From Opitutales bacterium (lineage in GTDB: Bacteria > Verrucomicrobiota > Verrucomicrobiia > Opitutales > Seribacteraceae), in assembly GCA_028101545.1 (NCBI GenBank), contig JAOHKZ010000018.1, positions 1 to 45,456 of the forward strand: DNA of 45,456 bases. The letters run 5' to 3'. The notes beneath the pieces were generated by a model. That model did not search any database, had not been told where the DNA came from, and saw only the letters and a list, made by a program, of their open reading frames with translations. This document shows, in pieces, positions 1-8,709 of this stretch. Position numbers and translations under genes: made by a program. The stretch's first letter is position 1; every line of letters starts with the position of its first letter.

Positions 1-2553
1 GTCATCAGTTATGGTGACGCCGAACGAATCTGCCCCGTTGTAGTTTGCGTTTGGAGTGTACGTCCATGCCCCTGAAGCGGGATCAATGGAAGCGGAACCG
101 TTAGTCGGTTGTGCTGAGACTGAGAAGATGGAACCATCGGTAAGACCTTCGTTGTCTGCGGCATTGATATCGCCAGAAAGAGTGGAGTCTTCATTGCCCG
201 TAATCGAGACATCCCCCGAAATGATAGCGGGATCATCGACTGGCGAAATGGTTAAATTAATGGTAATGGAATCGTTGTTTTCTCCATCACTTACTTGAAC
301 GGAAAAGGAATCGGATCCATGATAATTCGCATTGGGTTGGTAGGATAGGATGGTGGGGGATGAGCCGTTTCCGTCAACAGTGGCATTTCCATTTGAGGGT
401 GCATTTAAAAGTGACCAAGCCAGCGAGGTTTCATTAGAATCGGAGTCGGTGGCATTAAGTTCACTTGTTGACCAAGTTGTTAATGTATCTTCATTCAGTG
501 TTTTGGTAAGAGGACCAGCACCTTGGGTAATAACAGGTACTTGGCTAGTTGCTGAAAAAGTAAATAAAGTAATTGTTACTTTCCCATGACCCGCATTTGC
601 CCCAGAACTATTGTTTTGGTCGGTACCTGAGTTATAGGAACCTCCTCCATGGGAATTCGTTGAGACCCTGCCAGATCCGCCAGAATATCCACCACCACCA
701 CCGGAAACTCCATTGCTACCCGATCCACCACCACCAAATCCACCGTCGCTGTTGTAGGAGTCCGTTCCGTCACCACCAATGCCGTTATTGACGAAAGCGT
801 ATCCACCGGTGCCGTATCCACCACCTTGTCCGTTTGTGAGTAAACCTCCACCTCCGGCTCCGAGATTTGAAATAGATGAACCACCGCTTCCATTAGATCC
901 GCCCTCTACAGGATTGTTGGTGATAACGGCATCTAAATTTCCTCCAGTCCCTCCCGTAAATCCTGGAGAAGCTCCGCCCCCGGCAATAAGAATGGGTGAG
1001 TTTGTTCCTGAAACTATAAAGGTTCCACCACCACCACCACTGTCCACGCCCTTTTGACCGATGAGGATCTTAAGGGATTGTCCGGAAGAAAGTGAAAAAG
1101 TTCCGCTCATGTATGCACCTTTTCCGCCATTGCTGCTTGTGTCGCTTTGGCCTTTACCATGTCCCCCCTTTGCCCCCCATGCTTCAATTCTGTAGTTTCC
1201 ATCCATAGGCACGGTCCATTCCTGAATACCCTGTGTGTTGATGGTTACTTTTCCGTCAAGATTGGTGCCGGAGTAATTAGCATCAACCTGAGATTGGGTT
1301 GGACCAAATCGACCAGACGCACCTGCATTGGTAAATTCGTAAGTTAAAATACTGACTGACTGGCTATCAGGTAAACTAGCAACTCCGGAGGAGAGGATTT
1401 GAGTGGGTGTATTTTTGTTTGAAGATGTACCGTCCCCAAGTTGTCCATTGCTGTTATACCCAAAAGAATAGAGCGAACCATCGGTCTTTAAGATAAGAGA
1501 ATAGTTATAACCAGCGAAAATTTGAGCAACCCCGGAGGATAGAATTTGTGTGGGTGTATTTCTCATTGTAGTTGTACCGTCCCCTAATTCGCCAAAGGCG
1601 TTTTGGCCGAAAGAATGGAGTGAACCATCTGTTTTTAAGATTAAGGAGTGGTAGAACCCCGCGGAAATTTGAGAGACCCCGGAGGAGAGAATTTGGGTGG
1701 GTATATTTTTGTTTACAGTTGTACCGTCCCCAAGTTGTCCATAGCTGTTATTCCCAAATGCGTGCAGTGAACCATCGGTTTTTAAAATTAGTGAATGCTG
1801 ATAACCAGATGAAATTTGAGCAATCCCGGAGGATAGAATTTGAGTGGGCACAAATTTGTCTGCATTTGTACCGTCCCCAAGTTGTCCAGCACTGTTATGT
1901 CCAAAAGAATGCAGTGAGCCATCAGTCTTTAAAATCATAGAAAAACGATAACCAGCGGAAATTTGTGCAACTCCAGATGAGAGAATTTGTGTGGGTGTAT
2001 TTCTCATTGTAGTTGTACCGTCACCTAAACCGCCAAAGGTGTTTTCACCAAAAGAATGAAGTGAGCCATCGGTTTTTAGTATGAGACTGTGTCTTATACC
2101 TGCTAAAATTTGCGCAACCCCCGAAGAGAGGATTTGAGTGGGTGTATTTTTGTTTGCAGTTGTACCGTCCCCAAGTTGTCCCAAGTTGTTAAACCCAAAA
2201 GAATAGAGCGAACCATCTGTTTTCAAAATTAAAGAGTGATCATAACCAGCAGAAATTTTAGCAACTCCCGAGGACAGGATTTGGGTGGGTGTATTTTTGT
2301 TTGCAGTTGTACCGTCCCCAAGTTGTCCATAGTTGTTAAGCCCAAAAGAATAGAGCGAACCATCTGTTTTCAAAATTAAAGAGTGCTGACTTGAAGACGC
2401 GAGAGATGTAACCGAAAATCCAACCATTCCCAAAAGAATGATTAGAGTATGGCAAAAGAATGTTTTAAGTTTGTAGAAGTTGAAGAAATTTAAAGAAAGT
2501 AGCCAATACGACTTTATGGGAGAGAAGAATTGTAATTTCATTTGTTTGTTCAT
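1..2553 (-). CDS. Large secreted RCC1-repeat / Gly-rich / Ig-like protein (partial, C-terminus off the left edge)
   Basis: The reading frame is open from an ATG at 2553 to base 1 (851 codons) and continues beyond the window. Residues 1-53 look like a long signal peptide (hydrophobic core around FCHTLIILLGMVGFSV, then SLAS). Residues 54-396 are seven 49-residue RCC1-type beta-propeller repeats with the core KTDGSL-SFG-N--GQLGDGT. About residues 415-655 form a Gly-rich domain that opens with the EWTVP...YRIEAWGAKGG pattern seen in bacterial glycine-rich surface domains. From about 670 there are tandem Ig/cadherin-like repeats (DEDT...NYHGSDSFSVQVSDG, NYNGADSFGVTITD). It is probably an exported or cell-surface adhesin-like protein, but its ligand is unknown. 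An in-frame ATG at 2541 is an alternative start, and neither start has a clear ribosome binding site. Confidence 0.85.
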   Translation of the reverse strand, partial: MNKQMKLQFFSPIKSYWLLSLNFFNFYKLKTFFCHTLIILLGMVGFSVTSLASSSQHSLILKTDGSLYSFGLNNYGQLGDGTTANKNTPTQILSSGVAKISAGYDHSLILKTDGSLYSFGFNNLGQLGDGTTANKNTPTQILSSGVAQILAGIRHSLILKTDGSLHSFGENTFGGLGDGTTTMRNTPTQILSSGVAQISAGYRFSMILKTDGSLHSFGHNSAGQLGDGTNADKFVPTQILSSGIAQISSGYQHSLILKTDGSLHAFGNNSYGQLGDGTTVNKNIPTQILSSGVSQISAGFYHSLILKTDGSLHSFGQNAFGELGDGTTTMRNTPTQILSSGVAQIFAGYNYSLILKTDGSLYSFGYNSNGQLGDGTSSNKNTPTQILSSGVASLPDSQSVSILTYEFTNAGASGRFGPTQSQVDANYSGTNLDGKVTINTQGIQEWTVPMDGNYRIEAWGAKGGHGKGQSDTSSNGGKGAYMSGTFSLSSGQSLKILIGQKGVDSGGGGGTFIVSGTNSPILIAGGGASPGFTGGTGGNLDAVITNNPVEGGSNGSGGSSISNLGAGGGGLLTNGQGGGYGTGGYAFVNNGIGGDGTDSYNSDGGFGGGGSGSNGVSGGGGGYSGGSGRVSTNSHGGGSYNSGTDQNNSSGANAGHGKVTITLFTFSATSQVPVITQGAGPLTKTLNEDTLTTWSTSELNATDSDSNETSLAWSLLNAPSNGNATVDGNGSSPTILSYQPNANYHGSDSFSVQVSDGENNDSITINLTISPVDDPAIISGDVSITGNEDSTLSGDINAADNEGLTDGSIFSVSAQPTNGSASIDPASGAWTYTPNANYNGADSFGVTITDD
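1366..2394 (-). repeat. Seven tandem 147-bp RCC1-encoding repeats
   Basis: Seven direct repeats of 147 bp (49 codons) lie head to tail inside the secreted protein gene. The period is visible directly: the same GATTTG/GATTTGGG...GTGGGTGT segment recurs at 2131 and 2278. Repeats 3 and 6 share the variant TTMRNTPTQ and repeats 1 and 2 share TTANKNTPTQ. This points to recent duplication or gene conversion among units. Confidence 0.9.
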
Positions 2554-2794
2554 AAGCAAAATTCTTTTTTTGGGGGATATACAGATTTGAAATTTAAAGA
2601 AATTTAATTTATTTCATTTCTATTTTTTTTTTGAACCCAATTTTCATATAACTTAAAAATAAGAATTATGTAACAAAAGACGAGTAAAATATTACTCTTT
2701 TTGGAAATGTTTTTTAGTGAAAAAACTTGTATTTTCGCTTTTGATAGACCTCCTTTTCTTGCATGTTCGTAAGAATTTTTAATATCATAAAAAA

Positions 2795-4423
2795 ATGATT
2801 GCTGTTATTGTTTTGATAAGTTGTTTAATTTGTTGGATTGCATACCGATTTTATGGAGGTTTTCTTTCGGTACATTGTAATTTGAATGATGCAAATAAAA
2901 CTCCAGCATTTGTAAAAGAAGACGGGGTTGATTATTCACCAACTCGTGCATCGGTACTGTTTGGGCATCATTTTTCTTCTATTGCTGGAGCGGGGCCTAT
3001 TGTGGGGCCGATATTGGCGGCAACTTATTTTGGATGGGGTCCCACATGGATATGGATTTTAATTGGAGCCATACTTGTTGGTGGGGTGCATGATTTTGGA
3101 AGTACTTTGATGTCCGTTCGAAATGGAGGGAAGTCTATTGCGGATACGATGCGTGGTCTGGTGGGCGAGGGTGCGGGCAAATTGTTCATGCTCTTCGTGA
3201 TTCTTGCCCTTGTTTATGTTATTATTGTTTTTTTGGACCTTACTGCCAATACTTTTACCAAACAACCTGCGGTAGCTACTGCCTCCGGTTGGTTTATTGT
3301 GGTGGCGATTATATTTGGTATTCTGATGAGAAGTAACAAATTCTCTTTGAGCCAATTAGCCATTATCTTTTTTCCCCTTACCTTTGCGGGGCTTGCGGTA
3401 GGTCATTATTTCCCCATGGTTGAAATGGGGAAAGATTTTTGGATTTACGCAACATTAGCTTATTGTTTCGTGGCCGCGGTCTTACCAGTAGGACTGCTTT
3501 TACAACCTCGGGATTTTCTGAGTGCTGGTTTTCTCTATGCAATCCTAGGCTTGGGGGTGGTGGGTATGTTATTCGCCAATGAATCCATTCAGATGCCCGC
3601 ATTCGTTGGATGGGAGTCGGAGAAATTGGGCATGCTTGTACCTTTTCTATTTATAACTGTTGCCTGTGGTGCCTGCAGTGGTTTTCACAGCATTGTCTCC
3701 AGTGGAACCACATCCAAGCAGATCAAGAGGGAAAGCGATGTGAGGCGTGTAAGTTATGGGGGCATGTTGGTAGAGGGAGTATTGGCAGTTTTTGCGATGG
3801 GATGTGTCGCTATCTTGACAATGAGTGAAAGAGAAGCTGGTGGTACTCCTGTTGGTATTTTTGCATCGGGTGCAGCTAAGTTCTTTGCCGCGGTAGGTAT
3901 TCCTACTTCTTTGGGGGCGGAATTTGCCATGCTTGCCATAAGTACTTTTTTGCTCACTACTCTTGACACCTGTACTCGACTGACCCGGTTTTTGATTGAA
4001 GAATTTTTTAATTGGCGGAATAAGGCTAGCCGTTATGTGGGTACATTATTGGCACTTGTCTTACCTGCATTGCTTGTTTCTCAGCAGTTTCCGGGAGTCG
4101 ATGGTAGCTTACAACCTGCATGGAAAGCAATTTGGCCTTTATTTGGTGCAACAAATCAATTGCTGGCAGCGTTGGCTTTGCTTACTTTTGTTGTTTTTCT
4201 AAAGTCGTCCAAAGTTGGGTATGGATTTGCTTTGTTACCTGCTGTGGTCATGATTGTAATGCCGATGACTGCATTGGCTCTAATGGTGAAAAAATTTGGG
4301 GTAGAGACTTTGCTTGGTGGAACCGCCTGTGCAATGTTTATTCTGGGTTTAATATTAATGTTTACTTCCTGGAGAACACTAACTGATAGACCAAATCAAA
4401 TCGCTCAATCAAACAATAACTAA
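2795..4423 (+). CDS. cstA: Carbon starvation protein CstA-type peptide/pyruvate transporter
   Basis: A 542-residue polytopic membrane protein with the CstA signature: an N-terminal RFYGGFL segment, [34 protein letters not shown], and later [19 protein letters not shown]. CstA-family proteins move peptides or pyruvate across the inner membrane. Which substrate applies here cannot be read from sequence. At 542 residues it belongs to the shorter CstA class (the E. coli proteins are about 700) and lacks the long C-terminal extension. No Shine-Dalgarno sequence precedes the ATG, and the upstream 240 bp is AT-rich. A small membrane-protein gene starts 3 nt after its stop. Confidence 0.93.
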   Translation: MIAVIVLISCLICWIAYRFYGGFLSVHCNLNDANKTPAFVKEDGVDYSPTRASVLFGHHFSSIAGAGPIVGPILAATYFGWGPTWIWILIGAILVGGVHDFGSTLMSVRNGGKSIADTMRGLVGEGAGKLFMLFVILALVYVIIVFLDLTANTFTKQPAVATASGWFIVVAIIFGILMRSNKFSLSQLAIIFFPLTFAGLAVGHYFPMVEMGKDFWIYATLAYCFVAAVLPVGLLLQPRDFLSAGFLYAILGLGVVGMLFANESIQMPAFVGWESEKLGMLVPFLFITVACGACSGFHSIVSSGTTSKQIKRESDVRRVSYGGMLVEGVLAVFAMGCVAILTMSEREAGGTPVGIFASGAAKFFAAVGIPTSLGAEFAMLAISTFLLTTLDTCTRLTRFLIEEFFNWRNKASRYVGTLLALVLPALLVSQQFPGVDGSLQPAWKAIWPLFGATNQLLAALALLTFVVFLKSSKVGYGFALLPAVVMIVMPMTALALMVKKFGVETLLGGTACAMFILGLILMFTSWRTLTDRPNQIAQSNNN

Positions 4424-4426
4424 TCT

Positions 4427-4597
4427 ATGATTGTTGAGATTGTTATTTTGGTCTTACTGGCCGGGGCATTTGTAATTTTAAAAATTTTTCAGACCGAGAG
4501 TGAACGTAAGAGGAGACTAGAACGGGAAGAGAGAAAAATACGCGATAAAGCAGCAACGGGAGGCTTTTCGAACAAAGATTGGCAATCGAGAAAGTAA
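4427..4597 (+). CDS. Small single-pass membrane protein coupled to cstA (56 aa)
   Basis: This short gene starts with ATG three bases after the cstA stop and encodes 56 residues. Residues 2-20 are a continuous hydrophobic helix (IVEIVILVLLAGAFVILKI). They are followed by a strongly charged amphipathic stretch rich in Arg, Glu and Lys, ending in GGFSNKDWQSRK. That pattern fits a single-pass protein with a cytoplasmic helical tail. It does not resemble YbdD/YjiX, the usual small soluble companion of cstA. The spacing implies translational coupling and co-regulation with the transporter. I do not recognise a family; a subunit or stabiliser of CstA is an inference from position only. Confidence 0.6.
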   Translation: MIVEIVILVLLAGAFVILKIFQTESERKRRLEREERKIRDKAATGGFSNKDWQSRK

Positions 4598-4643
4598 AAG
4601 ATCAGATTTTTATAGTTCTGAACCTGCGAATCCCAATTTTAGA

Positions 4644-5057
4644 TTAGAGAACAGTATCCGGTGCTTTTTCTTCCTCCTGATTTTTGCCATCTCTTTCGTC
4701 AATAGCTGCTCTGATAACTGTGGATAACTTTTGCGGAGGACATGGTTTATTAAGTATTTTAAAAAGCAATCCAGATTGAATAGCCTGGGAACCACCAAAT
4801 TCAAAGTCTGCATGTCCGGTCAGAAGAATAGTCATGACCTCTGGATTTTCTTCCTTAATTTTTCTTAGCATGGTGGCACCATCCATTCCAGGCATCCTCA
4901 TGTCGGAAACCACTACTTCAAATGGACCATCCTCTTTAAATGAACGGAGTGCCTCATGAGGGCCATTCGCGATAGTTATATCAAAAGTTCGTCCTAGATT
5001 GAGCCTGATCCCTTTCAAAATTGCTTCCTCGTCATCCACAACTAAAACTTTATTCAT
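4644..5057 (-). CDS. Single-domain response regulator (CheY-like receiver)
   Basis: A 137-residue protein consisting of one receiver domain and a short charged tail. All phosphorylation landmarks are present: acidic pair D8-D9, phospho-acceptor D52 in SDMRMPGMDG, T80 in LLTGHAD, and K104 in LNKPCP. The GHAD after the switch threonine and the KP-C-P segment resemble receivers attached to HD-GYP or hybrid kinases, but no output domain follows. It would act by phosphorylation-dependent protein contact. No histidine kinase is nearby, so the partner is unknown. It is transcribed convergently with the cstA unit. Confidence 0.9.
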   Translation of the reverse strand: MNKVLVVDDEEAILKGIRLNLGRTFDITIANGPHEALRSFKEDGPFEVVVSDMRMPGMDGATMLRKIKEENPEVMTILLTGHADFEFGGSQAIQSGLLFKILNKPCPPQKLSTVIRAAIDERDGKNQEEEKAPDTVL

Positions 5058-5224
5058 AGTATTTATGAACCATAGTAATTTTGCGAATGCAAGCTTTTGG
5101 TTTTTTAATCAATTTTATAAGATGTTTTTTAGTGAAAATAGTATTTTTCTGTACGAAATTAAAGATTAGCTAGAATTTCCTCGATTTTTATTTGGCAAAA
5201 GATTATACGAATATGCTTACGCAT

Positions 5225-5307
5225 GCCCGAGTGGCGGAATGGTAGACGCTGCGGACTTAAAATCCGTTGCCAGTAATGGCGTGAGGGTTCAAGTCCCTCC
5301 TCGGGCA
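5225..5307 (+). tRNA. tRNA-Leu (anticodon UAA)
   Basis: An 83-nt cloverleaf with acceptor arms GCCCGAG / CTCGGGC and discriminator A at 5307. The anticodon loop CTTAAAA carries TAA. There is a short variable arm (GCCAGTAATGGC) of the class II type, and the T-loop is GGTTCAAGTCC. The 3' CCA is not encoded, since CTC follows. Confidence 0.97.
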
Positions 5308-5810
5308 CTCTTTTGCAATAGCTTGCAATGGCGGGTACAATGATATTGGGACTTTTTATTACAACTCAATTGATCTTATTGTAAATAACGAGGATTTGCA
5401 TCGATTTATATCTTTAGGAACATTTATTCAATTAAGTGACAGCAAAATGACAGCAAGTTGTCAGGACAATGTGATAATGGAGGAGGGGATAGCTTGAATC
5501 TTTGATACTCTTTTCCTTATTATCCTTCACCTCATGCATAATTTTTTTCACAATATGCATAAAATAAGTCATCTGATCCGCAATGTGCCAAGCGGGGGGG
5601 CATCGGGGGGATCGCGATAGGAGTGCGTGGATTTATTGTATCGGTTTTCTCAAGTTTCCGGGAAATGGCTCAATGAGGAGATTTGGAGGGGTTAGCCCGA
5701 GAAGGGTTGCACCCTTCTTCTTTGGTTTTACGTGTGCAATGATAAAATTTATGAAAAAAAATTAATCTAATCGGTTTGACTGGCACAATCTAATCTGTTC
5801 GATTTTTTGA
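5308..5810. other. Gene-poor stretch downstream of tRNA-Leu
   Basis: No convincing coding region is visible over about 500 bp. It contains a TTGCAA-TAGC-TTGCAA palindrome just after the tRNA (near 5314-5329). There is an 11-bp-offset direct repeat TGACAGCAA (5437-5445 and 5448-5456) and a 7-bp inverted repeat ATGCATA/TATGCAT (5534-5540 and 5554-5560). From about 5580 there is a G-rich block. The only frame of note, 5583-5765 (+), has low-complexity, Arg/Gly-rich content and no recognisable domain, so I do not call it a gene. The stretch could be remnant DNA next to a tRNA integration site, but no integrase or duplicated tRNA end is visible. Confidence 0.5.
5700..5728 (+). terminator. Possible intrinsic terminator-like hairpin
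   Basis: An 8-bp perfect stem AGAAGGGT / ACCCTTCT (5700-5707 and 5711-5718) with a 3-nt loop TGC is followed by an interrupted T-rich run. It lies at the end of the G-rich block and could end a small untranslated RNA. The T-tract is weak and no promoter was identified. Confidence 0.35.
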
Positions 5811-6794
5811 GTGAAGACATGTTGTATTATTCTTAATTTTTTATTGTCTGGTTTATTCTTATCCGCTGAGGGGTGGAGGTGGCATGGATCTTTCCCCTGG
5901 GTATATTCCCATGTTGATCTTTCTTGGGAGTATTGGAAGGTTGGGAATAATGATAAATTCTATGTTTTTAAAAATATAAATAGTAAATGGTACTACTTTA
6001 ACCATGTGGGGGGAATATGGGGATTAGTTGTTGGGGATAACAATTCAATAAATCCTTCCATTACTAGTGAGATATGGTATCAAAAATATAATGAGTGGGT
6101 TAAAAATCCGGCTCCTTATGGAGGATTAGCTATTCTTGATTGGATTAAGACAATTAAAGAAGATGGAAGTACTGAGATTAATCTTAGTTCTCTTAATATA
6201 AGCGATTTGAGTCCGTTGGAAGGATTGCCGAATTTGAAGACGGTGGTTCTTGACAATAACGATATTTCTGATCTCTCGCCTCTTGCTAATTTAACAAATT
6301 TGGAGTCATTGAATTTAAGTGGGAATTCAATCAATGACCTTTCGCCATTGGCTAACTTGAAGAACTTGGAAACTTTGTTTTTAGAGGAGAATCAAGTTGG
6401 GTCTCTTTATTTTTTGTCGGATCTGAAAAAATTAAAAACTTTGAAGCTGAAAAAAAATCAAATTCTTAATTTATCTCCTTTACTCGATTTGACATCCATT
6501 GAAATTTTACATCTTGGAGAAAATCAAATTTTTGATTTAAGCCATCTTTCAAATTTAGCGATGTTAACGGAGTTAAGCATTCCGAAAAATCAAATTTTCG
6601 ATTTGTCTCCGTTGGCAACATTATCGAAAGTTGAAATTCTTGACCTTAACGACAACCAAATTAGTGATCTTTCGTATTTGAGAAAATTTTATAAAGCCAA
6701 AGAAATTTCTCTTAAAAACAACAAATTGTCAGATGAAGAACAAGAGATGCTTGTTGGTTATTTGCCAAAAACGACAAAAATTGTTTTTAAGTGA
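5811..6794 (+). CDS. Secreted leucine-rich-repeat protein with an N-terminal Trp-rich module
   Basis: A 327-residue protein starting at GTG directly after an in-frame TGA. Residues 1-20 form a signal peptide (CCIILNFLLSGLFLSAEG). Residues 21-90 are rich in Trp and Tyr (GWRWHGSFPWVYSH, NSKWYYF) and resemble the Trp-rich module at the C-terminus of the protein at the right edge. Residues ~120-310 hold eight or nine 22-residue repeats of the SDS22/internalin type (consensus L--N-I-DLSPL--L--LE-L). It ends with a short cap, KTTKIVFK. LRRs of this kind bind proteins, so a secreted binding role is likely; the target is unknown. No transmembrane anchor or sorting signal is seen at the C-terminus. 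Confidence 0.82.
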   Translation: MKTCCIILNFLLSGLFLSAEGWRWHGSFPWVYSHVDLSWEYWKVGNNDKFYVFKNINSKWYYFNHVGGIWGLVVGDNNSINPSITSEIWYQKYNEWVKNPAPYGGLAILDWIKTIKEDGSTEINLSSLNISDLSPLEGLPNLKTVVLDNNDISDLSPLANLTNLESLNLSGNSINDLSPLANLKNLETLFLEENQVGSLYFLSDLKKLKTLKLKKNQILNLSPLLDLTSIEILHLGENQIFDLSHLSNLAMLTELSIPKNQIFDLSPLATLSKVEILDLNDNQISDLSYLRKFYKAKEISLKNNKLSDEEQEMLVGYLPKTTKIVFK

Positions 6795-6836
6795 AAGCGT
6801 GATAATAAATTTACTAATCACTTATTTGAATTAAAT

Positions 6837-8618
6837 CTAGTCGATTAGCATTTCCTTAGCTGACTTTCCTTGGGGAATCATAGGAAGAACATGCTCGGTG
6901 TAAGGTACGATAACCTCAAGAAGAAATGGTTCATCTGCTTCAAGCATCTCGCGAATGCCGTCATATAAATCTTCGCGCTTTATGATTCGGCGTGCTTTTA
7001 CGCCAAAGCCTTCGCACATTTTTATATAATCTGGGTAAATGGCTTCTTCATTCTCGGGTCCACCAATATTTTCAGGATCGCATAATACTGTGTGACCACG
7101 AACACTTTCGTAAAAGCGGTCTTCCCATTGAACTACCATTCCCAAGTGTTGGTTGTTCAAGAGGAGGCATTTTGCATTGATCTTTTCGATCTTGGCTGTG
7201 GCTAGTTCCTGGACATTCATGAGGAAGGAACCGTCACCATCAATATCAATGACTTCCTTATCGGGGCGTGCTACTTTTGCACCAACTGCCGCAGGATAAC
7301 CAAATCCCATTGTTCCTAATCCAAGCGAAGAAATATATGTCCGAGGTTCTTTGTAGCGGTAATATTGAGCCGCCCACATCTGGTGTTGGCCAACTCCGGT
7401 GGTAATAATTGCTTCGCCTTTGGAGAATTCGTAAAGGGCTTCAACAGCTTCCTGTGAAGTGATGTGCTTACCTTTTTCGTACTTAAATGGGTAGTCATTT
7501 TTCCAACCAGTAATGGTGGCCATCCATGTTTTGAGGTCAGGTTTTTCCCATTTTTTTTCCTTAATTAACTCAGACATCCTCTTGAGGGCATATTTGATAT
7601 CTGTGCGGATAGGAAAGTGGGCATGAACATTTTTGTTATGTTCCGATTTATCAACATCGAAATGGATGACATAAGCCTCCTGAGCGTACTTGTCTACCTT
7701 TCCGGTAATCCGGTCATCAAAACGGGCTCCACAGCAAAGCAGTAAGTCACTCTCACATACTGCCCAATTACCGGCCACGGTTCCATGCATTCCATACCAG
7801 TAGCAGGATTGTGGATGGTCGGGGTCAAAAACGCCAAGTCCCATAAGAGTGTGAGTTACGGGTAACCCAGAAAGCTCAGCAAATTCTCTTAATTCTTTAT
7901 GTGCATCAGCGGAAATGATTCCTCCGCCTGTGTAAAGAACCGGTTTTTTGGCTTTTGAAATTAAATTTAGAACTTCGATTAATTCTTCGTCTGTCGCTTT
8001 GGGCTGATCCAGTTTATATCCCTCGAGTTCTGATACTTCATCTGGGAAAAACGGCTCAAATACCTTTTGCTGTACATCTTTTGGAATATCGATCACGACA
8101 GGGCCAGGACGACCACTTTCAGCGAGGTAGAAAGCTTCTTTAACCACTCGGGGTAAATCCTCGGCTGTCAGAACTAAATAGCTATGCTTAACAATTGGCA
8201 GGGTCATGCCGAAGAAATCGGTTTCCTGGAAAGCCGCTTTACCAATAAACTCCTGATACACCTGACCGGTAATAGCAATCATAGGGATGCTGTCCATATA
8301 GGCATCGGCAATACAGGTAACAAGATTAGTTGCACCAGGCCCGGATGTTGCCATACATACACCTGCTCGACCGGTAGCCCGAGCGTAGCCATGAGCCATA
8401 AACCCTCCGCCCTGTTCCTGACGGGGTAGGATGGTTCTAATCTTATCTGAACGAGTAAGTGCTTGGTGAAGCTCCATTGAGGCACCGCCTGGGTAAGCAA
8501 AAATCGTGTCCACTCCTTCACGCTCAAGGGCGGCGACAAGTACATCAGCCCCTTTCATGGCGGGCCCACGCTCGCCTTTAATTTCGGGATCGGGTTGGAT
8601 AATGGATTCAGTGTTCAT
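6837..8618 (-). CDS. ilvB: Acetolactate synthase, large (catalytic) subunit
   Basis: A 593-residue ThDP-dependent enzyme that condenses two pyruvates to acetolactate (or pyruvate plus 2-oxobutyrate) in branched-chain amino acid synthesis. The N-terminal ThDP domain has [22 protein letters not shown] and the catalytic Glu region LPRQEQGGG. The central FAD domain contains the [11 protein letters not shown] signature. The C-terminal ThDP/Mg site is [14 protein letters not shown] with NNQHLGMV. Length and motifs fit the biosynthetic AHAS large subunit. The regulatory subunit ilvN is not adjacent, which is unusual, so regulation by valine cannot be judged here. A 9-bp inverted repeat lies in the 91-bp gap upstream, which separates it from the dioxygenase gene on the same strand. 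Confidence 0.96.
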   Translation of the reverse strand: MNTESIIQPDPEIKGERGPAMKGADVLVAALEREGVDTIFAYPGGASMELHQALTRSDKIRTILPRQEQGGGFMAHGYARATGRAGVCMATSGPGATNLVTCIADAYMDSIPMIAITGQVYQEFIGKAAFQETDFFGMTLPIVKHSYLVLTAEDLPRVVKEAFYLAESGRPGPVVIDIPKDVQQKVFEPFFPDEVSELEGYKLDQPKATDEELIEVLNLISKAKKPVLYTGGGIISADAHKELREFAELSGLPVTHTLMGLGVFDPDHPQSCYWYGMHGTVAGNWAVCESDLLLCCGARFDDRITGKVDKYAQEAYVIHFDVDKSEHNKNVHAHFPIRTDIKYALKRMSELIKEKKWEKPDLKTWMATITGWKNDYPFKYEKGKHITSQEAVEALYEFSKGEAIITTGVGQHQMWAAQYYRYKEPRTYISSLGLGTMGFGYPAAVGAKVARPDKEVIDIDGDGSFLMNVQELATAKIEKINAKCLLLNNQHLGMVVQWEDRFYESVRGHTVLCDPENIGGPENEEAIYPDYIKMCEGFGVKARRIIKREDLYDGIREMLEADEPFLLEVIVPYTEHVLPMIPQGKSAKEMLID

Positions 8619-8661
8619 TGTATGGATAGATTAAAAAGTTATTAACATGTCAAAGACAGCG

Positions 8662-8689
8662 TTCCTTTTCAAGGTAGAAAGAAAAGGAA
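8662..8689. repeat. Inverted repeat upstream of ilvB
   Basis: Perfect 9-bp arms TTCCTTTTC and GAAAAGGAA are separated by 10 nt, in the gap between the dioxygenase stop and the ilvB start. There is no U-tract on the minus strand. It could be an operator or a weak attenuator or mRNA hairpin in the ilvB leader; the function is unassigned. Confidence 0.45.
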
Positions 8690-8709
8690 GTTTTCAAACC
8701 TTTAGAAAT

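Noticed and set aside
779-1057. Proline-rich plus-strand frame
   Set aside because: Complement of the Gly-rich domain of the secreted RCC1 protein on the minus strand.
1366-2394. CRISPR-like regular repeats
   Set aside because: The period is 147 bp with no unique spacers, and the repeats are in-frame coding units of a propeller domain.
5225-5560. Phage or island attachment site at tRNA-Leu
   Set aside because: No integrase gene and no second copy of the tRNA 3' end within the window; kept only as a low-interest idea.
5583-5765. Small open frame of 60 codons in the G-rich block
   Set aside because: Low-complexity Arg/Gly/Phe content, no ribosome binding site and no recognisable domain; it overlaps a hairpin.
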